From: Phycisphaerales bacterium
Lineage (GTDB): Bacteria; Planctomycetota; Phycisphaerae; Phycisphaerales; UBA1924
Direction: 5' to 3'
NCBI GenBank assembly: GCA_030149165.1
Contig: JASBRY010000011.1
Location: forward strand, 62,001-126,000
DNA: 64,000 nucleotides
Every line of letters starts with the position of its first letter. Position 1 is the first letter of the stretch. The notes below the pieces were generated by a model. That model was not told where the DNA came from, ran no database searches, and worked only from the letters and a program-made list of their open reading frames with translations. A program made the translations under genes and the position numbers. Positions 18,781 through 27,266 of this stretch are shown here, piece by piece.

Positions 18781-19945
18781 TCGAGCAATCGGGATCAACC
18801 ACCGACCCTACATCATCGCGGAGATCGGCGTCAACCACGACGGCGATGTCGAGCGGGCGCTCCAACTCACCGACGCCGCCGCAGACGCGAACGCTGATGC
18901 GATCAAGCTCCAGTTCTTCGAGACCGATCGCTTGATGAGCAAAGCCGCGAAGCTCGCGGCGTACCAGAAGAACGCAGGAGAGACCGATCCGATCGAGATG
19001 CTCCGCAGACTCGAACTCAACATCGACGAGATGGCACGCGTCGTCGAGCGAGCGCACAGCAGAGACATTCACGCGATCGTGACGGTGTTCAGCACCGAGC
19101 TGGTCGAGATCGCGGAGACCCTCCCTTGGGACGCGTACAAAACCGCGAGCCCGGACATTGTGAACAAGCCGTTGCTCGAAGCATTGATGCAGACCGGGAA
19201 GCCGATGATCGTGAGCACCGGAGCGAGCACAATGGAGGAAGTGATTTGTGCAGTCGATTGGCTTGATTCGGCACGCGACCGGCTCGCAGTATTGCAATGT
19301 GTGAGTTCGTATCCTGCGCCGGAATCTTCATTTGAAGGGATACCCGCGATAGCAAATGCGACAAAGTTACCAACAGGTTATAGCGATCATTTGTTGGCCA
19401 AAGATCATGCCGGCTTTCCTGTGTGTGCAGGCGCTTGTATATTGGAAAAACACATTACTGATGATCGCACAAGGCAGGGGCCAGATCATCGAGCTTCCAT
19501 ACTTGTCGGGCAGCTCCCACAATACATTGAGAGTGCTCAAGCTGGTATCCCAGCTCGCGGATGGATTGATACAATCCGTAAGAGTGAAGTAGTGAATTTC
19601 ACAAGTGAAGAATCGAGGATCTGGGCGGCGGAGTCTGAATATCCAGAGCGATCATACAAATGTCTTGGTTGGGCAGTAGCTCAACTTGTACCAATCAAAC
19701 GCGTCCTCGATTGCGAGAAAGATGTCCGCACCGTTTCGCGCCAATCCGTCGTCACCACAACCGACATCCCCGCCAACACCTCCATCACGCGCGACATGCT
19801 CACCATCAAACGACCAGGCACCGGCATCCTCGCGTGCAACCTCGAATCGGTCATCGGATGCACGACCACCCAAGCGATCGAAGCGGATCTCCCGATCCAG
19901 GAAACCGATCTGGTTCAGTTCGAGCCTTTGCTCGCGAGCGTGTAG
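18767..19945 (+). CDS. Nonulosonate (N-acetylneuraminate/legionaminate/pseudaminate) synthase
   Basis: NeuB-family enzyme of 392 residues that condenses phosphoenolpyruvate with a 6-deoxy or N-acetyl hexosamine. The TIM barrel starts at PYIIAEIGVNHDGD (14-27); DAIKLQFFE, GYSDH and EKHITDD carry the expected substrate and metal residues; a C-terminal SAF/antifreeze-like domain begins near 320 (TTTDIPANTSITRDML). The segment at about 19230-19690 is visibly AT-richer and differs in codon choice from both ends of the gene, suggesting a recombined patch. The last 31 bases overlap the end of the convergent HIT gene. Confidence 0.92.
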   Translation: MRIGNRAIGINHRPYIIAEIGVNHDGDVERALQLTDAAADANADAIKLQFFETDRLMSKAAKLAAYQKNAGETDPIEMLRRLELNIDEMARVVERAHSRDIHAIVTVFSTELVEIAETLPWDAYKTASPDIVNKPLLEALMQTGKPMIVSTGASTMEEVICAVDWLDSARDRLAVLQCVSSYPAPESSFEGIPAIANATKLPTGYSDHLLAKDHAGFPVCAGACILEKHITDDRTRQGPDHRASILVGQLPQYIESAQAGIPARGWIDTIRKSEVVNFTSEESRIWAAESEYPERSYKCLGWAVAQLVPIKRVLDCEKDVRTVSRQSVVTTTDIPANTSITRDMLTIKRPGTGILACNLESVIGCTTTQAIEADLPIQETDLVQFEPLLASV

Positions 19946-20496
19946 CGTTTGTACATCGCTTCAAGCGCCGACGGGATCACACGCACCCCACCCACAGCCG
20001 TAATGAAGTTCGTATCACCGCTCCAACGCGGGATGACATGCACATGCAGGTGACTCGGGACCCCCGCACCACCGGCGCGTCCCTGATTGATCCCAATGTT
20101 CAACCCCTGCGGCTCAAGCGCTCGCTGAGCGAGTTCAGTCGCGCGATCGACGAGCTTCCATAGCTCAACGCGCTGCTCTGGTTCGTAATCCAGCAGCGCA
20201 GGGCGCGCATCTCCAAGCGCGACGAGCAGGTGTCCGTTGGAGTAGGGGTATTTGTTGAGCAGGATCATGCCGTGCTCTGTGCGCTCGATGACATGATGCT
20301 GCTCATCAAGCTCCGGCGCGTTCCAGTAGTCGAGCAGGAAGCTCCCGCTCTCTGTTCCTGCTGGAGGTGCTTTACCGGACGCGTTCTTGGGACCTTCGCC
20401 CTCCGATAACGACTCGATGTACGCCAAGCGCCAAGGCGCCCAGATCGCAGACGGCCCAAACCCTACACCTTCACCCCGTGTTTGGTTATCGCTCAT
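19915..20496 (-). CDS. HIT family hydrolase/phosphorylase
   Basis: A protein of 193 residues with the histidine triad HLHVHVIPRW near 155-164 and the upstream strand MILLNKYPYSNGHLLV. The N-terminal WAPWRLAYIE followed by a Cys-free linker resembles actinobacterial and planctomycete Ap4A phosphorylase-like HIT proteins. Members hydrolyse or phosphorolyse dinucleoside polyphosphates or adenylated nucleotides; the substrate here is not known. The gene ends inside the last 31 bases of the convergent nonulosonate synthase gene. Confidence 0.88.
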   Translation of the reverse strand: MSDNQTRGEGVGFGPSAIWAPWRLAYIESLSEGEGPKNASGKAPPAGTESGSFLLDYWNAPELDEQHHVIERTEHGMILLNKYPYSNGHLLVALGDARPALLDYEPEQRVELWKLVDRATELAQRALEPQGLNIGINQGRAGGAGVPSHLHVHVIPRWSGDTNFITAVGGVRVIPSALEAMYKRYTLASKGSN

Positions 20497-20538
20497 ACCA
20501 CAGTGTAGCGTCCCATCCGCAGCGCCGATCTACTGCAC

Positions 20539-20994
20539 ATGTCCGCACTGATCGTCCGCGATGTCATGTCCGCTCCAATCGAGACCATCTCGATGGACGA
20601 TACCGTAGACAAAATCAAGAGGATCTTCGAGAGCTCTCACTACCACCACCTCATCGTGCACGGCGATCACAAGAAAGCCGTGGGTGTGATCTCCGATCGC
20701 GATCTGCTCAAGAATGTCTCGCCGTTCATCGGGAAAATGGGTGAACGCAACGCGGATCGATCGCTTCTGAATCGCAGAGCACACCAGATCATGACGCGTC
20801 AACTCATCGCCGTCCGCGCCAACACAGCTCTTCGAGCTGCGGCGAGGGTCATGCTCGACCATCGCATCTCGTGTCTCCCAGTCGTTGATCTGGAAGGGCA
20901 CTGCATCGGGATCGTCACCCTCCGCGACATCGTCCGTTGGGCGGCAGAAGAGCTGGACATCACACAATCCGGCCCCGGCTCGCAAGCCGCGTGA
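20539..20994 (+). CDS. Two-CBS-domain protein
   Basis: A cytoplasmic protein of 151 residues composed of two CBS motifs and little else: VRDVMSAPIETISMDDTV to GVISDRDLL (about 6-56) and AHQIMTRQLIAVRANTAL to GIVTLRDIV (about 77-134). Such modules bind adenine nucleotides and regulate partner proteins. No catalytic domain is attached. It diverges from the HIT gene with about 40 bases between starts. Confidence 0.88.
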   Translation: MSALIVRDVMSAPIETISMDDTVDKIKRIFESSHYHHLIVHGDHKKAVGVISDRDLLKNVSPFIGKMGERNADRSLLNRRAHQIMTRQLIAVRANTALRAAARVMLDHRISCLPVVDLEGHCIGIVTLRDIVRWAAEELDITQSGPGSQAA

Positions 20995-21044
20995 TTAAAG
21001 CTGTGAAATTGTGTAATCGCGCAAACACATGATTTAAATACACT

Positions 21045-21222
21045 TACAAATCATACGGACCTGCTCCGTCTGAATAATTCCAGCGATTTCTGGCATCTCC
21101 GCCCCTGTGTGGTCTATTTGCATTGGTAGGAAATCGGGCTTCACGGCCCATTGGGGATCGAAAGATCTCCGAGAGATGTTTGAAACGCCTTGGGTAGCGC
21201 TCAAGGCGTTTCATTCTTTTTA
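21045..21222 (+). ncRNA. Possible small structured RNA ending at a strong terminator
   Basis: The 240-base gap between the CBS gene and the convergent glycosyltransferase gene has no plausible reading frame. It contains short stems (GGGC/GCCC around a TTCAC loop near 21137-21150; GATC-GAAA-GATC near 21157-21168) and ends in a perfect terminator nearly 200 bases beyond the CBS stop, with AT-rich sequence at 21005-21050 that could hold a promoter. No known RNA family (SRP, 6S, tmRNA, RNase P) was recognised. It could equally be a long 3' untranslated region. Confidence 0.25.
21182..21222 (+). terminator. Strong Rho-independent terminator
   Basis: A perfect 11-bp stem (GAAACGCCTTG at 21182-21192 with CAAGGCGTTTC at 21202-21212) with a 9-base loop is followed by ATTCTTTTTA. 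It reads on the plus strand and would end transcripts from the CBS gene or from a small RNA. Confidence 0.85.
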
Positions 21223-21234
21223 GGCCTGCTCAAT

Positions 21235-22500
21235 CTATCGGATCGCATCCTCGTACACACGCTCAAGCGCTTCGATCATCGCATCAGTGCTGAACATCTG
21301 CTCGCACATCACGCGTCCATGATGCCCAATCAGTCGTCGCTGCTCAGGATGAATGTGCATCCATCGGATTGCTTCGCGGATCCCATCGGAGTCTCCGACG
21401 CGCACCAAAAGTCCTGTGCCGTGCTCTGGATTGGTTCGTGCATCGAGACACACCTCAGGGGTTCCATCCGTATCGCTCGCGACCACCGGGACTCCGCACA
21501 GCAGCGCCTGTGGCACTGTCCTGGGAAGTCCCTCGCGATAACTCGGATGCAAGAGCACATCCATCGCGCGCATCATCGCCGCGACGCGGGGTTGTGGGAC
21601 GAGTCCCGTGTGTACGACCTGATCTTGCAATCCCATCTGGCGCACGCGATCCATGAGCCGATCCGTCCACCAACCATTCCCGACCCAGAGCAGTTTCCAG
21701 CTCGGATTGGCGCGGAGGTCATCACCCAGTCCATCGAGGATGTCGTCGTGACCTTTGTGCTGCGCGAGCCGAGCGACGGTCCCGATCACGAAATCGTCTT
21801 CGCTGAATCCGAGCTCATGACGCATCGAGTCGCGATCCTCGTTGGGGAGTGGGTTGGTGTACTGCTCCGTATCCATCCCGGAACGCACCGTGATGTACTG
21901 GTTCTTCTTCCCGATCTTGCGATCGAGGAACTGCCGCGTCATCGCGTCGGCGACCGATGCGATGATCTGACAGCGCTTCGCTGCGAATCGTTCCGCGAGC
22001 GTGTAGATCCGGTTCTTGAATCCGACCTTGAGTTTGTTCAGGATTGATCCCTCGATCGGCATGAACGGCGGACCATGGATCGTGTGCACCACAGCGACGG
22101 GTTTGCCCGCGTTCTTCATGTACTTCCATGCCGCCCATCGTCCCAGGATCCCCGCTTTGGACGAGTGCGTGTGCACGACATCGGGACGAACCGACTCCAT
22201 GAGGTCTTTGAGATCATGATGGAAACAGCAGTGGTCCTTGATCGGATGGATCTCGCGCACCATGTTGGGGAGTTCATGCATCACCACTTCACTCGCATGA
22301 TCAGATTCTTCTCCAGAGCGCACGCGCTCATTGAATCGCTCGATCGTCTCTCGATGCGATCCCTCTGGACCGAAGATCGGTCCGAACGCGAGGTGCACCT
22401 CGTGACCCAATCGGGACTGTCCCATGCACGAGAGGACCGTGTTCTCTTGAGATCCGCCGAGGATCAATCGCGTCGAGATGTGGAGGATGACCTTGCTCAT
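21235..22500 (-). CDS. Glycosyltransferase family 4 protein
   Basis: A GT-B glycosyltransferase of 421 residues. The N-terminal domain begins KVILHISTRLILGGSQENT with the glycine-rich acceptor loop; the C-terminal domain carries GTVARLAQHKGHDD near 240 and the donor-binding EGLPRTVPQALLCGVPVVAS (E-x7-E region, second Glu replaced by Gln). It would add a sugar to a lipid-linked or surface glycan at the cytoplasmic face; the substrate is unknown. It follows the GNAT gene by 16 bases and may be the last gene of a cysD-cysN-GNAT-GT operon. Confidence 0.87.
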   Translation of the reverse strand: MSKVILHISTRLILGGSQENTVLSCMGQSRLGHEVHLAFGPIFGPEGSHRETIERFNERVRSGEESDHASEVVMHELPNMVREIHPIKDHCCFHHDLKDLMESVRPDVVHTHSSKAGILGRWAAWKYMKNAGKPVAVVHTIHGPPFMPIEGSILNKLKVGFKNRIYTLAERFAAKRCQIIASVADAMTRQFLDRKIGKKNQYITVRSGMDTEQYTNPLPNEDRDSMRHELGFSEDDFVIGTVARLAQHKGHDDILDGLGDDLRANPSWKLLWVGNGWWTDRLMDRVRQMGLQDQVVHTGLVPQPRVAAMMRAMDVLLHPSYREGLPRTVPQALLCGVPVVASDTDGTPEVCLDARTNPEHGTGLLVRVGDSDGIREAIRWMHIHPEQRRLIGHHGRVMCEQMFSTDAMIEALERVYEDAIR

Positions 22501-22516
22501 CGGGTTGCTTACCGCT

Positions 22517-23056
22517 TCATCCTATCCCAGGCGCGCTGTCTTTCGTCATCCGATGGACGATCGTCCGCACGCCGTAGTACAGATCAGACTCTCCAACTTC
22601 CTGAAATCCAGCTTTGATGAGCACGCGCCGAGACGGGAGATTCTCTTCATAGCACACCGCGACGAGCTCGTCGACTCCCAGCGTATCGAAGCCGTACGCC
22701 GCCGATGCGCGCGCGATCTCTGTCGCGTACCCCTTTCCCCAGTGTTCTTTGCCGAGCCGATACCCGAGCTCGATCTCGGGACCATCGAACTCGATCGGGA
22801 CCAGCCCGCCTTGTCCGATGATTGATCCTGAGTCCTTCTCGATGATCGTCCAGAAGGTCATGCCGTGCTCTTGCTGCGTTCGCATCGCGCGCTGCAGGCG
22901 CTCCGCGATCTGCTCGCGCGTCCACGCGCCGCCCGCGCCGATGTACTTCATCGTCTCAGGATCACCCCACAAAGACGCAAGCGTATCGAGATGATCCAAC
23001 GATGGAGCGCACAACAGCAAGCGATCGGTTTCAACAACGACCTGTGACTTATCCAT
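22517..23056 (-). CDS. GNAT family N-acetyltransferase (RimJ/RimL-like)
   Basis: An acetyltransferase of 179 residues. The pattern ETDRLLLCAPSLDHL at the start, then IELGYRLGKEHWGKGYATE (acetyl-CoA loop WGKGYA) and NLPSRRVLIKAGF is that of RimJ/RimL-type enzymes that acetylate protein N termini or small molecules. The ATG at 23056 is preferred: the frame is open much further upstream but only across the cysN gene. It lies 8 bases after the cysN stop, so co-transcription with sulfate-activation genes is likely although the functional link is unclear. Confidence 0.87.
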   Translation of the reverse strand: MDKSQVVVETDRLLLCAPSLDHLDTLASLWGDPETMKYIGAGGAWTREQIAERLQRAMRTQQEHGMTFWTIIEKDSGSIIGQGGLVPIEFDGPEIELGYRLGKEHWGKGYATEIARASAAYGFDTLGVDELVAVCYEENLPSRRVLIKAGFQEVGESDLYYGVRTIVHRMTKDSAPGIG

Positions 23057-23064
23057 ACGCGAGT

Positions 23065-24405
23065 TTAGCTGGTCTCGCCGATGATCATCGCGGCACCGAC
23101 CGTGTTGTTGGTCTGCTCGTCCACGATAATGAAGCTCCCAGTCGCTCGGCACTGACGGTACGGATCGAAGAACAACGGCTTCGTCATCCGGAACGACACT
23201 CGGCCGATCTCGTTGAGTTTCAGATCTGCCGCGTCCTCGATGCGATGGAGCGTCTCGATATCCATGCGATAGCGCAGGTCCTTGACGACGCAGCGTGCTT
23301 CGTTGCTTGTATGACGGATCGTGTACTTCTTCCCCACCACCATCGGCTGATCTGCCATCCACACGACCATCGCGTCGATGTTCTGACCACTGATCGGCTG
23401 GTTGTTGGGTCGACAGATCATGTCGCCGCGCGAGATGTCAATATCGTCCTCAAGCTGGATCGAAACACTCTGCGGCGGACTCGCGAATCCGATCTCCTCA
23501 CCACCAATATCGATCGACTTGATCTTCGAGCTCATCCCGCTTGGCAGAGCGACGATCTCGTCACCCTTCTGGAAAACTCCAGAAGCGACTTGTCCAGCGT
23601 ATCCGCGATAGTCGTGATGCTCATCGCTCTGAGGACGGATCACCCACTGCACTGGGAAGCGCGGATCGATCATGTCACGATCACCGGCGATGTGCACATT
23701 CTCAAGATGATGCAGCAGCGAAGGACCCTGGTACCAGTCCATGTTGTTCGAGCGGTTGACGACATTGTCACCTGTGAGCGCGCTCATCGGGATGAAGGTG
23801 ATGTCGTTGATCTCAAAGCGAGCCGCGAACTCTTCGAAGTCTGTGCGGATCTTCTCGTAGGTTTCTTGCGACCAGTCCACGAGGTCCATCTTGTTCACGC
23901 ACACCACGAGGTGCGGGATGCGGAGCAGACTGGTGATGAACGAGTGACGACGCGACTGCTCGATCACGCCGTTGCGCGCGTCAATAAGAATCAACGCGAG
24001 GTTTGCGGTCGAGGCGCCGGTCACCATGTTGCGTGTGTACTGCACATGTCCAGGACAGTCCGCGATGATGAACTTGCGCTTGGGAGTCGCGAAGTAGCGG
24101 TACGCGACATCGATCGTGATCCCCTGCTCGCGCTCGGCGCGGAGTCCATCAGTCAGCAGCGCGAGATTCATCCGCTCATCGCCTCGCGAGAGTGAAGCAG
24201 ATTCTGCGGCTTCGAGCTGATCCTCAAAGATCGATTTGGAGTCGTACAACAATCGACCGATCAGCGTCGACTTGCCGTCATCCACACTCCCGCAAGTCAG
24301 GAAGCGGAGCAGGTCCATGTCGAGATACGCATCGGTCGAGAACTCCATGCCTTGATTCGCATTGGTGCTCGTGGACAGATCGGATTGGGTTGTTTCCGCA
24401 CTCAT
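23065..24405 (-). CDS. cysN: Sulfate adenylyltransferase subunit 1 (GTPase)
   Basis: The GTPase subunit of ATP sulfurylase, 446 residues. It drives formation of adenylylsulfate from ATP and sulfate by GTP hydrolysis together with CysD. EF-Tu-like motifs are visible: GSVDDGKSTLIG (39-50), DCPGHVQY near 115, and NKMDLVD near 170, followed by beta-barrel domains. It ends without the APS kinase domain found in CysNC fusions; the kinase is encoded separately at 25562. It follows cysD by three bases, a clear operon. Confidence 0.95.
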   Translation of the reverse strand: MSAETTQSDLSTSTNANQGMEFSTDAYLDMDLLRFLTCGSVDDGKSTLIGRLLYDSKSIFEDQLEAAESASLSRGDERMNLALLTDGLRAEREQGITIDVAYRYFATPKRKFIIADCPGHVQYTRNMVTGASTANLALILIDARNGVIEQSRRHSFITSLLRIPHLVVCVNKMDLVDWSQETYEKIRTDFEEFAARFEINDITFIPMSALTGDNVVNRSNNMDWYQGPSLLHHLENVHIAGDRDMIDPRFPVQWVIRPQSDEHHDYRGYAGQVASGVFQKGDEIVALPSGMSSKIKSIDIGGEEIGFASPPQSVSIQLEDDIDISRGDMICRPNNQPISGQNIDAMVVWMADQPMVVGKKYTIRHTSNEARCVVKDLRYRMDIETLHRIEDAADLKLNEIGRVSFRMTKPLFFDPYRQCRATGSFIIVDEQTNNTVGAAMIIGETS

Positions 24406-24408
24406 GCT

Positions 24409-25338
24409 TTAGAAGTACCCTTCCTTCTTGCGATCTTCCATCGCGGCTTCGTTCGTCTTGTCATCCATCCGCGCCCCGCGTTCACTCGCACGCGCCGCCG
24501 CGACTTCCGCGACGATATCCTCGAGCGTCGCCGCGGGAGAGTCCGTCGCTGCCGTGCAGCTCATGTCCCCCACTGTGCGGAAGCGGACCGTGCGCCGGAC
24601 AGGGTCTTCCCCCTCGCGAGCGCCGAACGGATCATCCCCAACAGGGACGAGCTGTCCCATGCGCGTGACGACCTCGCGCTCATGCGAGAAGTACAACGCC
24701 GGGATCTCGATGTCCTCGAGCATGATGTACTGCCAAACATCCATCTCTGTCCAGTTGGAGATCGGGAACACGCGGATGTTCTCGCCCATCTGATGACGAC
24801 CGTTGTACAGGTTCCAGAGTTCTGGACGCTGGTTCTTGGGATCCCACTGTCCGAAGTCATCGCGGAAGCTGAAGATCCGTTCCTTGGCGCGTGCCTTCTC
24901 TTCATCGCGCCGTGCGCCACCAAACAGCGCGTCGAATCGGTAGGTCTCGATCGCATCAAGGAGCGTCGGGATCTGAGCGCGATTGCGTGATGGATACGGC
25001 CCTGGATCCTCGCTCGCGAGCCCCTTATCGATCATGTCCTGGACTTTGTGGACGATCAATCGTTCGCCGAGGTCTTCAACGAGCTTGTCGCGGAAGTCCA
25101 GTGCTTCAGGGAAGTTATGTCCTGTGTCGATGTGCAGGAGCGGGAACGGGAACTTCGCGGGACGGAACGCTTTCTTGGCGAGATGCACCATGACGATGGA
25201 GTCTTTGCCTCCAGAGAACATGAGTGCTGGTTTTTCGAACTGAGCCGCGACCTCACGCATGATGTGGATCGCCTCGGCTTCCAGCGCCTTGAGGTGGGTC
25301 AGCTTGTAGTGTGCGTTGGATTCCGCCGTCTGGGTCAT
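24409..25338 (-). CDS. cysD: Sulfate adenylyltransferase subunit 2
   Basis: The catalytic subunit of ATP sulfurylase, an ATP pyrophosphatase of the PAPS-reductase-like fold, about 309 residues. The PP-loop SGGKDS is near 42-47, followed by HIDTGHNFPE, and the C-terminal region carries FRTVGDMSCTAA, typical of CysD. The second of two close ATG codons (25338) has GGAG eight bases upstream and is preferred to 25344. It is the first gene of the leftward sulfate operon and diverges from cysC across about 220 bases that must hold both promoters. Confidence 0.95.
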   Translation of the reverse strand: MTQTAESNAHYKLTHLKALEAEAIHIMREVAAQFEKPALMFSGGKDSIVMVHLAKKAFRPAKFPFPLLHIDTGHNFPEALDFRDKLVEDLGERLIVHKVQDMIDKGLASEDPGPYPSRNRAQIPTLLDAIETYRFDALFGGARRDEEKARAKERIFSFRDDFGQWDPKNQRPELWNLYNGRHQMGENIRVFPISNWTEMDVWQYIMLEDIEIPALYFSHEREVVTRMGQLVPVGDDPFGAREGEDPVRRTVRFRTVGDMSCTAATDSPAATLEDIVAEVAAARASERGARMDDKTNEAAMEDRKKEGYF

Positions 25339-25561
25339 GCCCATGTCTCCGCCCGCTTGAAAGTATTGTTCCTGCCCAAAGAAGCCCTATCGGCGATCGA
25401 ATCCGCTCGCTCAACGCAAAGAACGATGATCAAACCCAGATTCGTCCCAAGAAACAGCCGAAGTATAGACCCCAGAGCGGTTTGGACACCCAATTTATCC
25501 AGACCAACACCATCGGCGCATATCCTCACTCAATCACCACCAGACCCAAGGAATCAACGCC

Positions 25562-26212
25562 GTGCCCGATCCGCAGCCTAAATCCGACAACATCACCTGG
25601 CACCACAGCGCCATCACCCCTGATGATCGCGCCAAGGTCCTCGGACATCGAGGATGCACGCTCTGGCTCACCGGCTTGTCTGGATCAGGAAAGTCCACCA
25701 TCGCCGTGGCGCTCGAGCACGCTCTGATCGCTCGCGGATGTCTCGCGTACCGACTCGACGGCGACAATATCCGCCATGGACTCAACGCCAACCTCGGATT
25801 CTCCGCCGATGATCGCAAAGAGAACATCCGGCGCATCGGAGAGGTCGCCAAGCTCTTTGCCGACTCCGGAGTCATCACAATCTCCAGCTTCATCTCTCCC
25901 TATCAATCCGATCGCGATCAGGTCCGCTCGATCCATGAGCAATCCGATCTCCCGTTCTTCGAGGTGTTCATCAACACGCCGCTGGAAATCTGCGAATCAC
26001 GCGACCCCAAGGGACTCTACAAAAAAGCACGCGCCGGCGAGATCAAGGGATTCACAGGGATCGACGATCCTTACGAAGCACCGACCAATCCCGAGATCGA
26101 TCTGAAAACGAACGAACTCTCCCCCGATCAAGCCGCGGATCAACTGATCGACGCGTTGATCACCCATAGAATCCTTCAGCCCCGAACCCAAGGGAAGGAT
26201 TCTGACTCATGA
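25562..26212 (+). CDS. cysC: Adenylylsulfate kinase
   Basis: APS kinase of 216 residues that makes PAPS. The P-loop GLSGSGKST is at 38-46, followed by [12 protein letters not shown] and [19 protein letters not shown], which bind APS, and [22 protein letters not shown] near the C terminus. The start is a GTG; a short N-terminal leader of about 20 residues precedes the domain. The stop overlaps the start of the PAP phosphatase gene (ATGA). Confidence 0.95.
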   Translation: MPDPQPKSDNITWHHSAITPDDRAKVLGHRGCTLWLTGLSGSGKSTIAVALEHALIARGCLAYRLDGDNIRHGLNANLGFSADDRKENIRRIGEVAKLFADSGVITISSFISPYQSDRDQVRSIHEQSDLPFFEVFINTPLEICESRDPKGLYKKARAGEIKGFTGIDDPYEAPTNPEIDLKTNELSPDQAADQLIDALITHRILQPRTQGKDSDS

Positions 26213-27237
26213 TCGACCACGCCCGCTATGCTGCTGCTGGACGCGAAGCCGTCATCGCCGCTTCGATTGTCTGCCGAGAAGTGCAGGACAATCTGGACAA
26301 AGTTTGCGCGATGACCAAAGACGACAAGTCCCCCGTCACCATCGCGGACCTCGCGTCCCAAGCGATCGTCGGGATGATACTCAAACAAAAACTCGGCGAG
26401 GACCTCCACCTCGTCGCTGAGGAAGACTCCGCGTTCCTTCGTGACGAGGACAACACCGTGTACCTCGACGCGACACTCGCGGCGGTCAAAGAGGTTTGGC
26501 CCGAAGCGACGGAGCAAAAACTCCTCGACGCGATCGACCTCGGCGCCGGAGACACGAACCACCACTCCTTCTGGACCCTCGATCCGATCGACGGCACCAA
26601 AGGATTCCTCCGCAACCAGCAGTACGCTGTGGCGCTCGGATTCGTCGAGAAAGACACCCCAACCATCGGGATCATGGGATGCCCAAACCTCCCGATCGAC
26701 CTCTCCGAACCCTTCGACGAGCGTGATCCCAAGGGCTGCTTGTACATGGCGATCCAAGGCGACGGCGTGTACGAATCCTGCTGCGATGATGTTAAAGCAG
26801 AAACCATCCGCATCACACGACTCGATCATGTGGAAGGCGAAGAGATCTCCGTATGCGCTTCCGTCGAGAAAGCACACACCGACATGAGCGCCACCGATCG
26901 CATCCTTCAGTGGATCGAAGAGCAAGGACTCGGACACGCGGGAGAACCGGCGCGTCTCGATTCGCAGTGCAAGTACGCTGTCGTTGCTCGCGGACAAGCC
27001 GACGCGTACCTCCGCTTGCCGTCCCGCAAGCCGTATGTCGAGCGCATCTGGGACCACGCCGCGGGATCATGCATCGCGTCCGAATCCGGTGCGTTCGTCA
27101 CGGATATCTTCGGCAGAAACCTCGATTTCTCGCATGGAAGAGGGCTCGAAAAGAACAAAGGCATCGTCTGCGCCCCCCCTCGCATCCACGGCGTACTCCT
27201 GCGAGCGATCAAGGAACTCGGAATCGGGCAAGAATAA
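26209..27237 (+). CDS. cysQ: 3'(2'),5'-bisphosphate nucleotidase (CysQ/HAL2 family)
   Basis: An inositol-monophosphatase-superfamily enzyme of 342 residues that dephosphorylates PAP or PAPS, removing the by-product of sulfate transfer. Metal ligands are visible in AEEDSAF (Glu71-Glu72) and DPIDGTKGF (Asp125, Asp128), with a C-terminal [19 protein letters not shown]. The length and the AITKLASQA-like start ([11 protein letters not shown]) suit the longer yeast HAL2/plant SAL1 type rather than short CysQ. It is translationally coupled to cysC. Confidence 0.9.
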   Translation: MIDHARYAAAGREAVIAASIVCREVQDNLDKVCAMTKDDKSPVTIADLASQAIVGMILKQKLGEDLHLVAEEDSAFLRDEDNTVYLDATLAAVKEVWPEATEQKLLDAIDLGAGDTNHHSFWTLDPIDGTKGFLRNQQYAVALGFVEKDTPTIGIMGCPNLPIDLSEPFDERDPKGCLYMAIQGDGVYESCCDDVKAETIRITRLDHVEGEEISVCASVEKAHTDMSATDRILQWIEEQGLGHAGEPARLDSQCKYAVVARGQADAYLRLPSRKPYVERIWDHAAGSCIASESGAFVTDIFGRNLDFSHGRGLEKNKGIVCAPPRIHGVLLRAIKELGIGQE

Positions 27238-27266
27238 TCACCCCGAATCGCCGATGATCTCCATAC

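Noticed and set aside
21045..21222. SRP, 6S or tmRNA gene
   Set aside because: The conserved core of SRP RNA (GGAAGGAAGCAG type) is absent, there is no tRNA-like end for tmRNA, and no long closed 6S stem was found.
23002..24195. Long plus-strand open frame of nearly 400 codons
   Set aside because: It lies wholly opposite cysN, which has complete family motifs; the antisense product shows no domain and is His/Arg-rich, as expected from the codon bias of the other strand.
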